Notes: generated by a model from the letters alone, not told the origin. DNA of 64,000 nt from Streptomyces brasiliensis (GCF_014647875.1 NZ_BMQA01000008.1:287002-351001), one strand, 5' to 3'; numbered from the stretch's first letter, positions 34,936-47,122 are shown. Program-made: numbers and translations.

Positions 34936-37900
34936 TTACGAATGCGTCCGCAGCAGCGTCCGCATCGTCCGCATCGCCACCGACAGGTTGGCGAGGTCGA
35001 ACGCGTCCGAGCTGCGGATCTCCTCCAGGGTCGTGCGGGCCCGGCTCAGGATCGCCGAGTTCCGCTCCTCCCAGGCCTTGAAGCGCTGCTCGGGCGTCGA
35101 GGTGCCGTCGCCGGCCGCGAGGACGTCCGCGGTGAGGGCCGCGTGCGCCGCGTACAGGTCCTCACGGATGGAGGCGCGGGCCATGGACTGCCAGCGGTCG
35201 GCGCGGGGCAGCTCGATGATGCGGTCCATGAGCTGGGTGACGCTGAGCCGGTCGGCGATGTCGTAGTAGACCTCGGCGACGTCCAGCGGCTCCCGGCCCA
35301 TACGGTCGGCCACCGAGACGATGTCCAGCGTCGGGAAGGCGGAGGAGAAGCCGGCCACCCGGGTCGCCAGTTCCTCGGGGACACCGGCGCCGGACAGCTC
35401 GTCGTAGATCTGCTCGTACCACTCCAGGTCGGCGCCGCGCAGCAGCTTCGGCAGCTCCTGCCACACCTGCTCGACCCGCTCCGAGAAGAAGGCGACGGTC
35501 TCGGCCAGCTGCAGCGGCTGCGGCCGGTTGTTGAGCAGCCAGCGCGTGCCACGCTCGACGAGGCGGCGCGAGTGCAGCCGGATCCGGGTCTGGACGGCGG
35601 CGTCGACCTGGTTGTCCAGGGCCTCCACCGCGTCCCACACGGGCGCCGAGCAGAAGATGGCGCGGGCCACGGTCTGCGCCCGCACGATCTCCTCGAGCGA
35701 CGCGCCGGTCTCCTCGCGCAGCCGGTGCAGATAGGTCGTACCGCCCGTGTTGACCGTGTCGTTGACCAGCACGGTCATAGTGATCTCGCGGCGCAGCGGG
35801 TGGCGGTCGACACCGTCGGGGAACCGCTCGCGCAGCGCCGTCGGGAAGTACGCGTGCAGCAGGCTGCGCAGGTGCGGGTCGTCCGGCAGCGAGGTCTGCA
35901 GCAGCTCCTCGGCGACCGTGATCTTCGTGTACGCCAGCAGGACGGCCGTCTCCGGGCTGGTCAGTCCGTGCCCGGAGCTGAGGCGTTCGCGGATCTGGCG
36001 GTCGGTCGGCAGGAACTCCAGGGCCCGGTCGAGGTGGCCCTCGCGCACCAGGTGCTTGATGAAGCGCTGCTGGGCGTGGAGCATGTCGCGCGACTGGGCG
36101 AGCGCGTTGGCGATCGCCGTGTTCTGCGCGTAGTTGTTGCGCAGCACCAGGGCACCGACCTCGTCGGTCATCTCGGCGAGCAGCTTGTTGCGCTGCTTGA
36201 CGGTCATGTCGCCGTCCGAGACCAGGCCGTTGAGCAGGATCTTGATGTTCACCTCATGGTCGGAGGTGTCCACGCCGGCGCTGTTGTCGATCGCGTCCGT
36301 GTTGATCTTGCCGCCGCGCGTCGCGAACTCGATGCGGCCGAGCTGGGTGAGACCGAGGTTGCCGCCCTCGCCGACGACCTTGACCCTGAGTTCCCCGCCG
36401 TCCACGCGGATCGCGTCGTTGGCCTTGTCGCCGACGTCGGCGTTGGACTCCGTCGACGCCTTGACGTACGTACCGATGCCACCGTTCCACAGCAGGTCCA
36501 CCGGCGCCTTGAGGACCGCCTTCATCAGGTCGGCCGGAGTCACCTTGGTGACGCCCGCCTCGATGCCGAGGGCCTCGCGGATGTGCCCGTTGACCGGGAT
36601 CGCCTTGGCGGTGCGCGGGAAGACCCCGCCGCCCGCCGACAGCAGGTCGGTGTTGTAGTCGGCCCAGCTCGAGCGGGGCAGCTCGAACAGCCGGCGGCGC
36701 TCGGCGTAGGAGGTGGCCGCGTCCGGGGTCGGGTCGATGAAGATGTGCCGGTGGTCGAAGGCGGCGACCAGGCGGATGTGCTCGCTCAGCAGCATGCCGT
36801 TGCCGAACACGTCACCGGACATGTCGCCGATGCCGACGACTGTGAAGTCCTCGGTCTGCGTGTCCACGCCCAGTTCGCGGAAGTGCCGCTTGACGGACTC
36901 CCAGGCGCCGCGGGCGGTGATGCCCATGCCCTTGTGGTCGTAGCCCGCGGAGCCGCCGGAGGCGAAGGCGTCGCCCAGCCAGAAGTTGTACGACTCGGCG
37001 ACCTGGTTGGCGATGTCGGAGAACGTCGCCGTGCCCTTGTCGGCCGCGACCACCAGGTAGGTGTCGTCCCCGTCGTGCCGCACGACGTCCTCCGGGGGCA
37101 CGACCTCGCCCGCGACCATGTTGTCGGTGATGTCGAGCAGCGCCGAGATGAACGTCTTGTAGCTGGCGATGCCCTCGGCCAGCCACGCGTCCCGGTCCAC
37201 GCTCGGGTCCGGCAGCTGCTTGGCGACGAAGCCGCCCTTGGCGCCGACCGGCACGATGACGGTGTTCTTCACCATCTGCGCCTTGACCAGGCCGAGGATC
37301 TCCGTGCGGAAGTCCTCACGCCGGTCGGACCAGCGCAGACCGCCGCGCGCGACCTTGCCGAAGCGCAGGTGCACGCCCTCGACGCGCGGCGAGTACACCC
37401 AGATCTCGTACGCCGGGCGCGGTGCCGGCAGGTCGGGGATGGCCTGCGGGTCGAACTTCATGGAGACGTAGTCGTGCGGCTTGCCGCCGAGCGCCTCCTG
37501 GAAGAAGTTCGTGCGCAGGGTCGCCTTGATGACGGTCAGGAAGGACCGCAGGATGCGGTCCTCGTCGAGGCTCGCGACCTGGTCGAGGGCGGCGTCGAGC
37601 TCTTCGAGGAGCGCGTCGACGATCTCGAGTCCGGCGCTCTGCCGGTCCGGCGACATCCGCGCCTCGAAGAGCGAGACGAGCAGTCGGGTGGTGTGGACAT
37701 TCGTACGGAGGGTGTCCTCCATGTAGTCCTGGCTGAAGGTGGAGCCCGCCTGGCGCAGGTACTTGGCGTACGCCCGCAGTACCGTCGCCTGCCGCCAGGT
37801 CAGCCCGGCACCCAGGACGAGGGCGTTGAAGCCGTCGTTCTCCGCCTTGCCGGTCCAGGTGGCGGCGAAGGCCTCCTGGAAGCGCTCGCGGCCGTCGTCG

Positions 37901-39888
37901 CCCAGGTAGTCGCCGTTGCCGTGGCCCAGCGACTTGGGGATGCGCAGACCGAAGTCGTAGATCCAGGCGGTGGTGCGGTCCGAGCAGCGCAGCTCGTACG
38001 GCCGCTCGTCGACGACCTCGACGCCGAGCCGGTTGAGGACCGGCAGCACGGCCGACAGGGAGACCGCGCCGCCCTTGCGGTAGATCTTGAAGCGGCGCTC
38101 GTCGGGGGCGGCACCCACCGGCTCGTAGAGGCTGAGCGCGAAGTTGTTGCCCGCCTCCTCGCTGAGCCGCTCGAGGTGCACCAGGTCGGCGACGGCGGCG
38201 CGCGGGGTGTGGTCGGCCTTGTAGCCCTCCGCGAAGGCGTTGCCGTAGCTGCGCAGCAGTTCGGCGGCGCGCTCCTCGCCGCACTCGGCGTTCAGCGCCT
38301 CCGCGAAGCCGTCGGCCCAGGAGCGGGCGGCCTCCACGAGCCGGGCCTCGATGCGCTCCTTGTCGGCGTCCGACAACTGGGGCAGCTCGGTGCCCTGCGG
38401 GACGCGGACGACGAAGTGCAGCCGGGACAGGATCGACTCGGTGTTCCAGGCGGTGAAGTCGACGCTGGTGCCGCCGAGCTCCTCCTTGAGGATGTCGATG
38501 ATCCGCAGCCGCACACCGGTGGTGTAGCGGTCGCGGGGGAGGTAGACGAGGGCCGAGTAGTAGCGGCCGTACTCGTCCTGGCGCAGGTAGAGGCGCAGCC
38601 GGCGGCGTTCCTGGAGGTAGAGCACCGAGGTGACGATGGAGCGCAGCTCGTCGACGGGCGTCTGGAACAGCTCGTCGCGCGGGTAGGTCTCCAGGATCTG
38701 CAGCAGGTCGCGCCCGTCGTGGCTGTTGGGCGAGAAGCCGGCGCCCTTGAGCACCTCGTCGACCTTGCGCCGGATGACGGGAACCCGGCGGACCGACTCG
38801 GTGTAGGCGGCGGACGAGAACAGGCCCAGGAAGCGGCGCTCCCCGATGACGTTGCCGTCCTTGTCGAACTTCTTGACGCCCACGTAGTCGAGGTACGACG
38901 GCCGGTGCACCGTGGCGCGGCTGTTGGCCTTGGTGAGCACGAGCAGCTTGTGCTCACGGGCCTTGGCGCGGGCGTCGGCCGGCAGCCGCTCGAAGGAGGG
39001 GCTGACCGGGTGGCTCTCGTTCCCGGAGTGGTGCGGGTCGGAGCGCAGGACGCCGAGGCCGGTGCCTGGCACGGCGGCCAGCGAGTCGTCCTCGCGCAGC
39101 TGGTACTCGCGGAAGCCGAGGAAGGTGAAGTGGTCGGCGCCCAGCCAGCGCAGCAGCTCGCGGGCCTCCTCGACCTCCGGCCTGGGCAGGTCGGCGGGCA
39201 CGGGCTCGCCCTCGAGCTCCTCGGCGATGCGCAGGGCCGCGTCGCGCATCTTCTCCCAGTCCTCGACGGCCTCACGGGCGTCGGACAGGACGCGCAGCAG
39301 ATCGGCGGTGATCTGCTTGAGATCGGCGCGGTCGGTCTCACGGTCGATCTCGACGTGGATCCAGGACTCGACGTGCGCGTCGTGCGGGAGTTCACCGCCG
39401 GTGGGCGCGGTGCGCAGCACCTCGATGAGCTTGCCGGTGAGATCGCGGCGGACGACGAACTGGGGGTGGATGACGGCGTGGATGCCACGCCCCTGCCGGG
39501 TCAGCTCATTGGTGACGGAGTCGACGAGGAAGGGCATGTCGTCGGTGACGACCTCCACGACGGTGTGGCTGCAGGTCCACCCGTTCTCCTCGACGGTCGG
39601 GGTGTGGACTCTGACGTTGGCGGTGCCCTGCGGACGGGTCTCGGCAAGCCGGTAGTGCGAGACCGCGGCTCCGAAGACGTCGACCGGGTCGCGGTCGGAG
39701 AGGTCCTCCGGGGCGGTGTGCAGGTAGTAGTGCTGGAGGAACGAGAGCACGGATTCCTGGTCCGGGGCTCCCGGTGTGCCCTCGCCCGTCGTCCCAGTCG
39801 GTAGGTGCCCCCCGACCGGGCTGTTCTCAGCTACCCGAGCAGCCCTCTCGAGCAGCTCGGCCTTTGCTTCGTCCAGCTTGGTCTGCAT
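34936..39888 (-). CDS. gdh: NAD-dependent glutamate dehydrogenase, large (GDH-180) type
   Basis: A 1650-aa enzyme that oxidises glutamate to 2-oxoglutarate and ammonia with NAD. The length and the segments LRWSDRREDFRTEILGLVKA and VGAKGGFVAKQLPDPS identify the catalytic dehydrogenase core. The following GIGDMSGDVFGNGMLLS belongs to the NAD-binding part. The large N-terminal region carries ACT-like regulatory segments, and the C-terminal region is helical. The start ATG 39888 has AGAGGA upstream. The type was first characterised in S. clavuligerus. It is transcribed alone and ends at a strong hairpin. Confidence 0.95.
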   Translation of the reverse strand: MQTKLDEAKAELLERAARVAENSPVGGHLPTGTTGEGTPGAPDQESVLSFLQHYYLHTAPEDLSDRDPVDVFGAAVSHYRLAETRPQGTANVRVHTPTVEENGWTCSHTVVEVVTDDMPFLVDSVTNELTRQGRGIHAVIHPQFVVRRDLTGKLIEVLRTAPTGGELPHDAHVESWIHVEIDRETDRADLKQITADLLRVLSDAREAVEDWEKMRDAALRIAEELEGEPVPADLPRPEVEEARELLRWLGADHFTFLGFREYQLREDDSLAAVPGTGLGVLRSDPHHSGNESHPVSPSFERLPADARAKAREHKLLVLTKANSRATVHRPSYLDYVGVKKFDKDGNVIGERRFLGLFSSAAYTESVRRVPVIRRKVDEVLKGAGFSPNSHDGRDLLQILETYPRDELFQTPVDELRSIVTSVLYLQERRRLRLYLRQDEYGRYYSALVYLPRDRYTTGVRLRIIDILKEELGGTSVDFTAWNTESILSRLHFVVRVPQGTELPQLSDADKERIEARLVEAARSWADGFAEALNAECGEERAAELLRSYGNAFAEGYKADHTPRAAVADLVHLERLSEEAGNNFALSLYEPVGAAPDERRFKIYRKGGAVSLSAVLPVLNRLGVEVVDERPYELRCSDRTTAWIYDFGLRIPKSLGHGNGDYLGDDGRERFQEAFAATWTGKAENDGFNALVLGAGLTWRQATVLRAYAKYLRQAGSTFSQDYMEDTLRTNVHTTRLLVSLFEARMSPDRQSAGLEIVDALLEELDAALDQVASLDEDRILRSFLTVIKATLRTNFFQEALGGKPHDYVSMKFDPQAIPDLPAPRPAYEIWVYSPRVEGVHLRFGKVARGGLRWSDRREDFRTEILGLVKAQMVKNTVIVPVGAKGGFVAKQLPDPSVDRDAWLAEGIASYKTFISALLDITDNMVAGEVVPPEDVVRHDGDDTYLVVAADKGTATFSDIANQVAESYNFWLGDAFASGGSAGYDHKGMGITARGAWESVKRHFRELGVDTQTEDFTVVGIGDMSGDVFGNGMLLSEHIRLVAAFDHRHIFIDPTPDAATSYAERRRLFELPRSSWADYNTDLLSAGGGVFPRTAKAIPVNGHIREALGIEAGVTKVTPADLMKAVLKAPVDLLWNGGIGTYVKASTESNADVGDKANDAIRVDGGELRVKVVGEGGNLGLTQLGRIEFATRGGKINTDAIDNSAGVDTSDHEVNIKILLNGLVSDGDMTVKQRNKLLAEMTDEVGALVLRNNYAQNTAIANALAQSRDMLHAQQRFIKHLVREGHLDRALEFLPTDRQIRERLSSGHGLTSPETAVLLAYTKITVAEELLQTSLPDDPHLRSLLHAYFPTALRERFPDGVDRHPLRREITMTVLVNDTVNTGGTTYLHRLREETGASLEEIVRAQTVARAIFCSAPVWDAVEALDNQVDAAVQTRIRLHSRRLVERGTRWLLNNRPQPLQLAETVAFFSERVEQVWQELPKLLRGADLEWYEQIYDELSGAGVPEELATRVAGFSSAFPTLDIVSVADRMGREPLDVAEVYYDIADRLSVTQLMDRIIELPRADRWQSMARASIREDLYAAHAALTADVLAAGDGTSTPEQRFKAWEERNSAILSRARTTLEEIRSSDAFDLANLSVAMRTMRTLLRTHS

Positions 39889-40561
39889 TGTCCTCTGGCT
39901 CCTGTCGCGCGCCGTTGCGTGACGTAGAAGAAAGTACGGTCTCTTCCTCTGCGGCTCGACGCCACGGCCCGGGATGTCCGGTCCGTTCCGACGCTATGCC
40001 GCGAGGTGAGAAAAGCGGGGGGAATTCAGCCAATGTCGACGCACCCGACGGGTGTGACGCTGCTCTCCGCGACGCCACGGCCCGGGTTGTGCGCGGCGCC
40101 TCGGGGGCCGTGCATGCGCCCCCGTCCCGCCCGCGCGGACCAGCGACCGCCGCCCGGACACGGATGTCGTCCGTGCTCTCCGGGCGCAGGGCAGGGGCAA
40201 CAGCGCCCCCGCGAGATATCGCGCTGATCACGCCACAAGGCTATCGCTCCTCACCCGGGACCCGTCATGAGCCGTATGTGTACAAAACCGAGGGCCGAAC
40301 TTTGACGTTCTGCACAGGGCGATCCGGCCACCGCCGACGTATCCGCGGCCGGGATTCGCCCCCGGCGCACACAGCATGGCGTATGCCGTGATTCCACCCG
40401 AAAGTGGCGGACCCCCTTGGCGGCGCGGCACGCTGGAGGCACGTTGCCCACAGACCCGCGAACCGCCCGGCGGACCGCGCGCGCCGCCGCGACCGCGCAC
40501 CCCGTCCGGGCCGCGCACCCCTGAGGGCCGACGCACGCATGCCCGAGAGGAGCCGCCCCCC
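39889..40561. other. Long divergent intergenic region between gdh and the DJ-1/PfpI gene
   Basis: 673 bp with no credible gene. A 17-bp direct repeat, CGACGCCACGGCCCGGG, occurs at 39957-39973 and 40070-40086. The centre is enriched in CCCG/GCGG strings. Bases near 40545-40560 carry the GAGAGGAG ribosome site of the next gene. An unannotated small RNA or long leader cannot be excluded. Confidence 0.5.
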
Positions 40562-41128
40562 ATGACCGCGAAGATCCTCATCGTCACCGGCGACGCAGCT
40601 GAGTCGCTCGAAGTCATGTACCCGTACCAGCGCCTGCGCGAAGAGGGCTACGAGGTGGACATCGCCGCCCCGTCCCGCAAGAAGCTCCAGTTCGTCGTTC
40701 ACGATTTCGAACCCGGTTTCGACACCTACACCGAGAAGCCCGGCTACACCTGGCCCGCCGACCTCGCCTTCTCGGAGGTCGATCCCGGCCAGTACGTCGC
40801 CCTCGTCATCCCCGGCGGCCGCGCCCCCGAGTACCTGCGCAACGACCCCGAACTCCGCAAGATCCTCAAGGCGTTCTTCGACACGGACCGGCCGGTCGCC
40901 CAGATCTGCCACGGCCCGCTGCTCACCGCGGCGATCGACAGCCTCCGCGGCCGGCGCGTCACCGCCTATCCCGCGCTGGAGCTCGACATGCAGGCCGCCG
41001 GCGCCACCTTCCAGGACACCGAGGCGGTCGTGGACGGCACCCTCGTCTCCTCCCGCGCCTGGCCGGACCACCCCGCCTGGATGCGTGAGTTCCTCACCGT
41101 GCTGCGCGCGAAGGCACCGGTGACCTGA
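40562..41128 (+). CDS. DJ-1/PfpI family protein
   Basis: A 188-aa single-domain protein of the glutamine amidotransferase-like superfamily. The nucleophile elbow is AQICHGPLL (C116, H117), preceded by the acidic residue in GDAAESLEV and by LVIPGGRAPEYLR. Members act as intracellular proteases/chaperones, glyoxalases or deglycases; the exact activity cannot be told. The start ATG 40562 follows GAGAGGAG. It is convergent with the HAD gene (27-bp gap). Confidence 0.88.
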   Translation: MTAKILIVTGDAAESLEVMYPYQRLREEGYEVDIAAPSRKKLQFVVHDFEPGFDTYTEKPGYTWPADLAFSEVDPGQYVALVIPGGRAPEYLRNDPELRKILKAFFDTDRPVAQICHGPLLTAAIDSLRGRRVTAYPALELDMQAAGATFQDTEAVVDGTLVSSRAWPDHPAWMREFLTVLRAKAPVT

Positions 41129-41155
41129 GTCGCCGGCGACCCCGAACCAGCACGG

Positions 41156-41821
41156 TCACGCCGCCAGCCGGCCGGCCTCCGCGACGGCCTCCTCCAGCGT
41201 GTCCACCACCGGCACCCCGACTTCCTCGAGGCTGGCCCGGCTGTGCGAGCCACCGGTGTACAACACGGCCTGCGCGCCCACGTACCGCGCCGCCACCGCG
41301 TCGTCCGCGGCGTCGCCGATCACCACCGTGCGCCCCGGCTTCACGCCGATGAGCGCCTCGAGGTGGCGCACCATGTGCTCGGCCTTGCTGCCCCCGGACG
41401 GCCCGGTGCGCCCCTCGACGCGTATGAAGTGCGCCTCGATCCCGAACCCGCGCACCAGCGGAACCAGGTCCTCGTGCCCGTACATGCTGAGCAGTGACTG
41501 GCTGTGGCCCGTCGACCGCCAGCCCGCCAGCAGGTCGGCCGCCCCGTCGGTGAGCCCGCAGCCCAGCCGGTGCTCGGTGTAGTACCGGTGGAAGACCTGG
41601 TCCATCAGTTCCCACTCGGCCTGCGTCGGCAGCCGTCCCATCAGCCGCTCGTAGAACTTCGGCACCGGCACGCAGTACAGCGCCCGGTACTGCTCCAGCG
41701 TGATCGGCTCCAGCCCCAGCTCGGCCGACGCGGCGTTCGTCGCCCCGATGATCGCGTCATTGTCGTGGAACAGCGTCCCGTTCCAGTCCCAGACGATGTG
41801 CGCGCTTCCGTGCATCCCCAT
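41156..41821 (-). CDS. HAD-superfamily phosphatase with damage-type promoter
   Basis: A 221-aa hydrolase. Motif I is VWDWNGTLF (D12, N14), so the second acid is replaced by Asn as in some phosphatase-like HADs. The motif III lysine is in GGSKAEHM and motif IV is VVIGDAADD. An alpha-helical cap follows motif I. The start at ATG 41821 lacks a Shine-Dalgarno sequence but lies 7 bases after a TACGTT -10 hexamer, so a leaderless mRNA is the natural reading. Substrate is unknown; PGP-like phosphoglycolate phosphatase activity would suit a DNA-damage role (inference). Confidence 0.85.
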   Translation of the reverse strand: MGMHGSAHIVWDWNGTLFHDNDAIIGATNAASAELGLEPITLEQYRALYCVPVPKFYERLMGRLPTQAEWELMDQVFHRYYTEHRLGCGLTDGAADLLAGWRSTGHSQSLLSMYGHEDLVPLVRGFGIEAHFIRVEGRTGPSGGSKAEHMVRHLEALIGVKPGRTVVIGDAADDAVAARYVGAQAVLYTGGSHSRASLEEVGVPVVDTLEEAVAEAGRLAA

Positions 41822-41828
41822 GCCGAAA

Positions 41829-41850
41829 AACGTACCCGCCGCCACTGACA
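41829..41850 (-). promoter_or_regulatory. RecA-independent DNA-damage promoter (RecA-NDp type) of the HAD gene
   Basis: On the minus strand TGTCAGTG (41850-41843), eight bases, then TACGTT (41834-41829). This matches the actinobacterial TGTCRGTG-N8-TANNNT promoter governed by PafBC in mycobacteria. The ATG follows 7 bases later. Confidence 0.75.
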
Positions 41851-41896
41851 ATCATGGAAAACGGCAGGGGAAACCGTGTATGCCCGGTCCGGTCCG

Positions 41897-42409
41897 CTAC
41901 TCGAGTCCCACCAGACCGGGGATCTCCTGGGTCGCGTACCAGAGCAGTTCGTGGTCCTCGGCCCCGTCCACGACGAACTGCGCGTCGTCGTCCCCGCCGT
42001 CCGCCGCCTCCAGTGCCTCGGCAGCGGCGGCCACGTCCGCCTCCGCGTCCTCCAGGTCCACGTGCACCGCGGCCGCCTTGGCCAGCGGCACCGTGCCGGA
42101 CACGCGCACCTCGCCGAGCGCCGTCGGGTCGAGCCCGCGGTCCGGGTCGGCCAACGCGGCGCCGTCGGCCACATCGACCGCGACCACGACGCGACGCCGC
42201 GCGGCTCCGGGGTCCGCCGCCAGCAGCCTCAGCGACGCCTGCGCGGCCCGGTTCAGTGCGGCGTACTCCAACTCCTCGATGTCGTCGGAGAGGTACCACT
42301 CGCGCAGCGCGGGCGTGACGGCGTAGGCACGGAACGGACCGGCCCCCAGCTCGCCCGTCTTGTACGCCTCGGCGAGACCGGGGAGAGTCAGGGGAACGTA
42401 GACACGCAT
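41897..42409 (-). CDS. Conserved actinobacterial hypothetical protein
   Basis: A 170-aa soluble protein beginning MRVYVPLTLPGLAEAYKTGE. It contains WYLSDDIEELEYAALNRAAQASLRLL and an acidic tail ending HELLWYATQEIPGLVGLE. I recognise it only as a widely conserved actinobacterial family (DUF6912-like, from memory) with no known function. The frame is open far upstream, but the ATG at 42409 starts the conserved part. It is on the same strand as the HAD gene, 75 bp away, though that gene has its own promoter. Confidence 0.75.
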   Translation of the reverse strand: MRVYVPLTLPGLAEAYKTGELGAGPFRAYAVTPALREWYLSDDIEELEYAALNRAAQASLRLLAADPGAARRRVVVAVDVADGAALADPDRGLDPTALGEVRVSGTVPLAKAAAVHVDLEDAEADVAAAAEALEAADGGDDDAQFVVDGAEDHELLWYATQEIPGLVGLE

Positions 42410-42767
42410 GGCGGGCCGCTCTCTTCGTGTTCTTCTCGTGGTCAGGACTGCGGGAGCTTCAAGGACTCCGCCGGGGCCCTGAGGGTGCTCCCGCGTCGCC
42501 CGGAGAGCCTTCAGGATACGTGCGGCCGTCCCCTTTCGGGTCCCCACCCGTGACCCCGGAGGCGTCCACCCGACGCCTGTGAATTCACCCGGTCCCGCCC
42601 TGTCCTCACGGGAATTCCGACCCCCCACGTCACCCTGATAAGTGAAGATTTCGGGACCCCTGACGCGTGCCGCCCCTTCCTTGCAGCCGCCGCCCATCGC
42701 CCCGTACAAGATCCCCACCAGCAAGTTACCGCCTGGTACTCGCCGGGCCCACCGAACGGGGATCTCC
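42410..42767. other. Divergent gap with small palindromes
   Basis: 358 bp without a gene. It contains GGCGTC-N5-GACGCC (42561-42577) and the perfect palindrome GTGAATTCAC (42579-42588). These probably lie in the promoter region shared by the flanking divergent genes; nothing more can be said. Confidence 0.4.
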
Positions 42768-43253
42768 ATGAACAAGGTCATGACCAGGGCCGACCAGCTC
42801 CGCCCGCACACCCGCCCGCCGGGCCGCCGCGACCCCCGCCACCCCGGCGGCACCCCACCCAGGACGCCTGCCACCGGCCCGGCCCGCCAGACGCCGATCG
42901 CGGTGGCACCCCGCCCCCGGCCCACGGACGTCTTCGCAGACCGTCTCCTGGCCGTCCTGAGCGGGCACCGCCCCGTCCACTGGATGCTCCGGCACACCGC
43001 GGGCCGCGCCTACGACGAACTGGCCCACCTCGCCGAACGCGGCCCCCTGCGCACCCGCGGCACCCGCCCCGTAGTCCGCGACGTCGGCTACTACGTCCCC
43101 CGCGCCGGCGCGATCGAGGCCTTCGCCCGCATCGCCGCGGGCGACCAGCTCCGCGCCATGGCCTTCCGCCTGGAACAGGGCCCCGACCTCCGCTGGCGCT
43201 GCACGGCAGTGGAACTGGGCGGTCCACGCGGACGGCGCGGGGACGACGACTAG
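42768..43253 (+). CDS. Rv3235-like hypothetical protein upstream of secA
   Basis: A 161-aa protein: a 50-residue Pro/Arg-rich N terminus, then a compact domain (FADRLLAVLSGHRPVHWMLRHTAGRAYDELAHLA to LRWRCTAVELGG). The GHRPVHWM.R.T segment is typical of the Rv3235 family found near secA in actinobacteria. Function is unknown. The start is ATG 42768. It is convergent with secA across a 700-bp repeat-rich gap. Confidence 0.75.
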   Translation: MNKVMTRADQLRPHTRPPGRRDPRHPGGTPPRTPATGPARQTPIAVAPRPRPTDVFADRLLAVLSGHRPVHWMLRHTAGRAYDELAHLAERGPLRTRGTRPVVRDVGYYVPRAGAIEAFARIAAGDQLRAMAFRLEQGPDLRWRCTAVELGGPRGRRGDDD

Positions 43254-43575
43254 CCCTACGGGCGGGCCGACGGACGCGGTTGCACAGCGTCGGCCGGCAC
43301 GGGTCGACTCGGGCGCGTCGGCAGCCGGCTCCGCGGACGCCCGAGACGGCCACGGACGTGCGTGGAGGGCGGTAGGAGGCCAGAACGGCCAAGGGCGCGC
43401 TCGGTCGGGCGCCCGGACGCCGGTACGGCCGCAGGCGAGCACGTCGGGATGCCGGACTCCGGACCTCCGCAGAGGTACGAGTACGGCACTCCGCTGCCGG
43501 AATGTCACGGCCGTACCCGCCACCGGCCGACCGCCGGAACGGCACGGGGACGTACGCGCTCGGCACCCGACCGCC

Positions 43576-43663
43576 GGGGCTCCGGGGCTCCGGGGCTCCG
43601 GGGCTCCGGGGCTCCGGGGCTCCGGGGCCCCGGGGCCCCGGGGCCCCGGGGCTCCGGGGCTCC
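43576..43663. repeat. 8-bp G-tract microsatellite, 11 copies
   Basis: Eleven consecutive octamers: six GGGGCTCC, three GGGGCCCC, then two GGGGCTCC. The plus strand presents eleven evenly spaced G4 tracts with four-base linkers, a strong G-quadruplex pattern. It is likely unstable in copy number. Confidence 0.92.
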
Positions 43664-43887
43664 GGCGAACGTACCCACCGCCACCCGACCGCCGGAGCAG
43701 CACGAAAGGAAAGGTGCCCGCCACCACCGACCGCCGGTACGTACGCGCTACACCACCCACCCAGCCATTCAGCCACCCGACCATCACAGGCGCACCCGCA
43801 CGGCACCCAGCCGCCGGACCGCAACAGCCGGACCCGCACGAGGCCGCCCGGCCGACCACCGTCGGCGTCGGTGCTCACCGACGCAGC

Positions 43888-43920
43888 AGGGCCGGGCCCC
43901 CTCAAGGGAGGCCCGGCCCT
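43888..43920 (-). terminator. secA terminator
   Basis: AGGGCCGGGCC (43888-43898) pairs with GGCCCGGCCCT (43910-43920); the loop can add a CCCT/AGGG extension. It starts 34 bases past the secA stop and has no U-tract. Confidence 0.75.
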
Positions 43921-43953
43921 GTACACCGCTATGACGCCGCAGGCACCCCGCGG

Positions 43954-46770
<2,817 letters not shown>

Positions 46771-47122
46771 GGGGGCTGGTCTCCTTGCCGGTCGGGCCTG
46801 GGACGGTCGTTTTCCATTGGACGTACTGAGCAACGGCCATCGTATGCGAGGACCCGGCTGCGCCGGGAGGCCTGGCGGTCCGACGGCTGTGCGCTGCCGA
46901 TTTGCCGGTCGCTTCAAATGGGACAACGGCCGGGATGCACGGATAGTGCCGTACCACCGCGAAGAATTGCGCGAAATGTGATCGCGCGCTTACGCACCGC
47001 TCGGAAGGGGGGCCGGAGGCAAGACGAGACCGCACTGGAAGCGCTGTCAGGGGCGCGCGGTCGTGGGGCGCGCGCCCCACAAAGGGATGGCGCCCCCATC
47101 GACACCCGAGCAGAATCGCCCG
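46771..47122. other. Divergent gap secA / acetyltransferase
   Basis: 352 bp without a gene. It contains presumed promoters for both genes and the 18-bp perfect palindrome listed at 47063-47080. No further repeats or RNA structure stand out. Confidence 0.5.
47063..47080. promoter_or_regulatory. Perfect 18-bp palindrome
   Basis: GTGGGGCGCGCGCCCCAC is perfectly self-complementary with no spacer, 42 bp before the acetyltransferase ATG. It could be an operator or simply a GC-rich palindrome. Confidence 0.35.

Larger units (their letters stand above)
43254..43953. other. Repeat-rich gap between convergent genes
   Basis: 700 bp without a supportable gene, between the 3' ends of the Rv3235-like gene and secA. 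It holds an 11-copy 8-bp array (43576-43663), several scattered CCCGACCGCCGG strings on both sides of it, and the secA terminator. Frames are open over long stretches, but the peptides are repeat-derived. Confidence 0.65.

Noticed and set aside
34198..39804. An 1868-codon plus-strand open frame
   Set aside because: It mirrors the glutamate dehydrogenase gene; its composition is that of a complementary frame and it has no recognisable domain.
42410..42998. Long N-terminal extension of the 170-aa hypothetical protein on the minus strand
   Set aside because: It would run antisense through the Rv3235-like gene; conserved sequence begins at ATG 42409.
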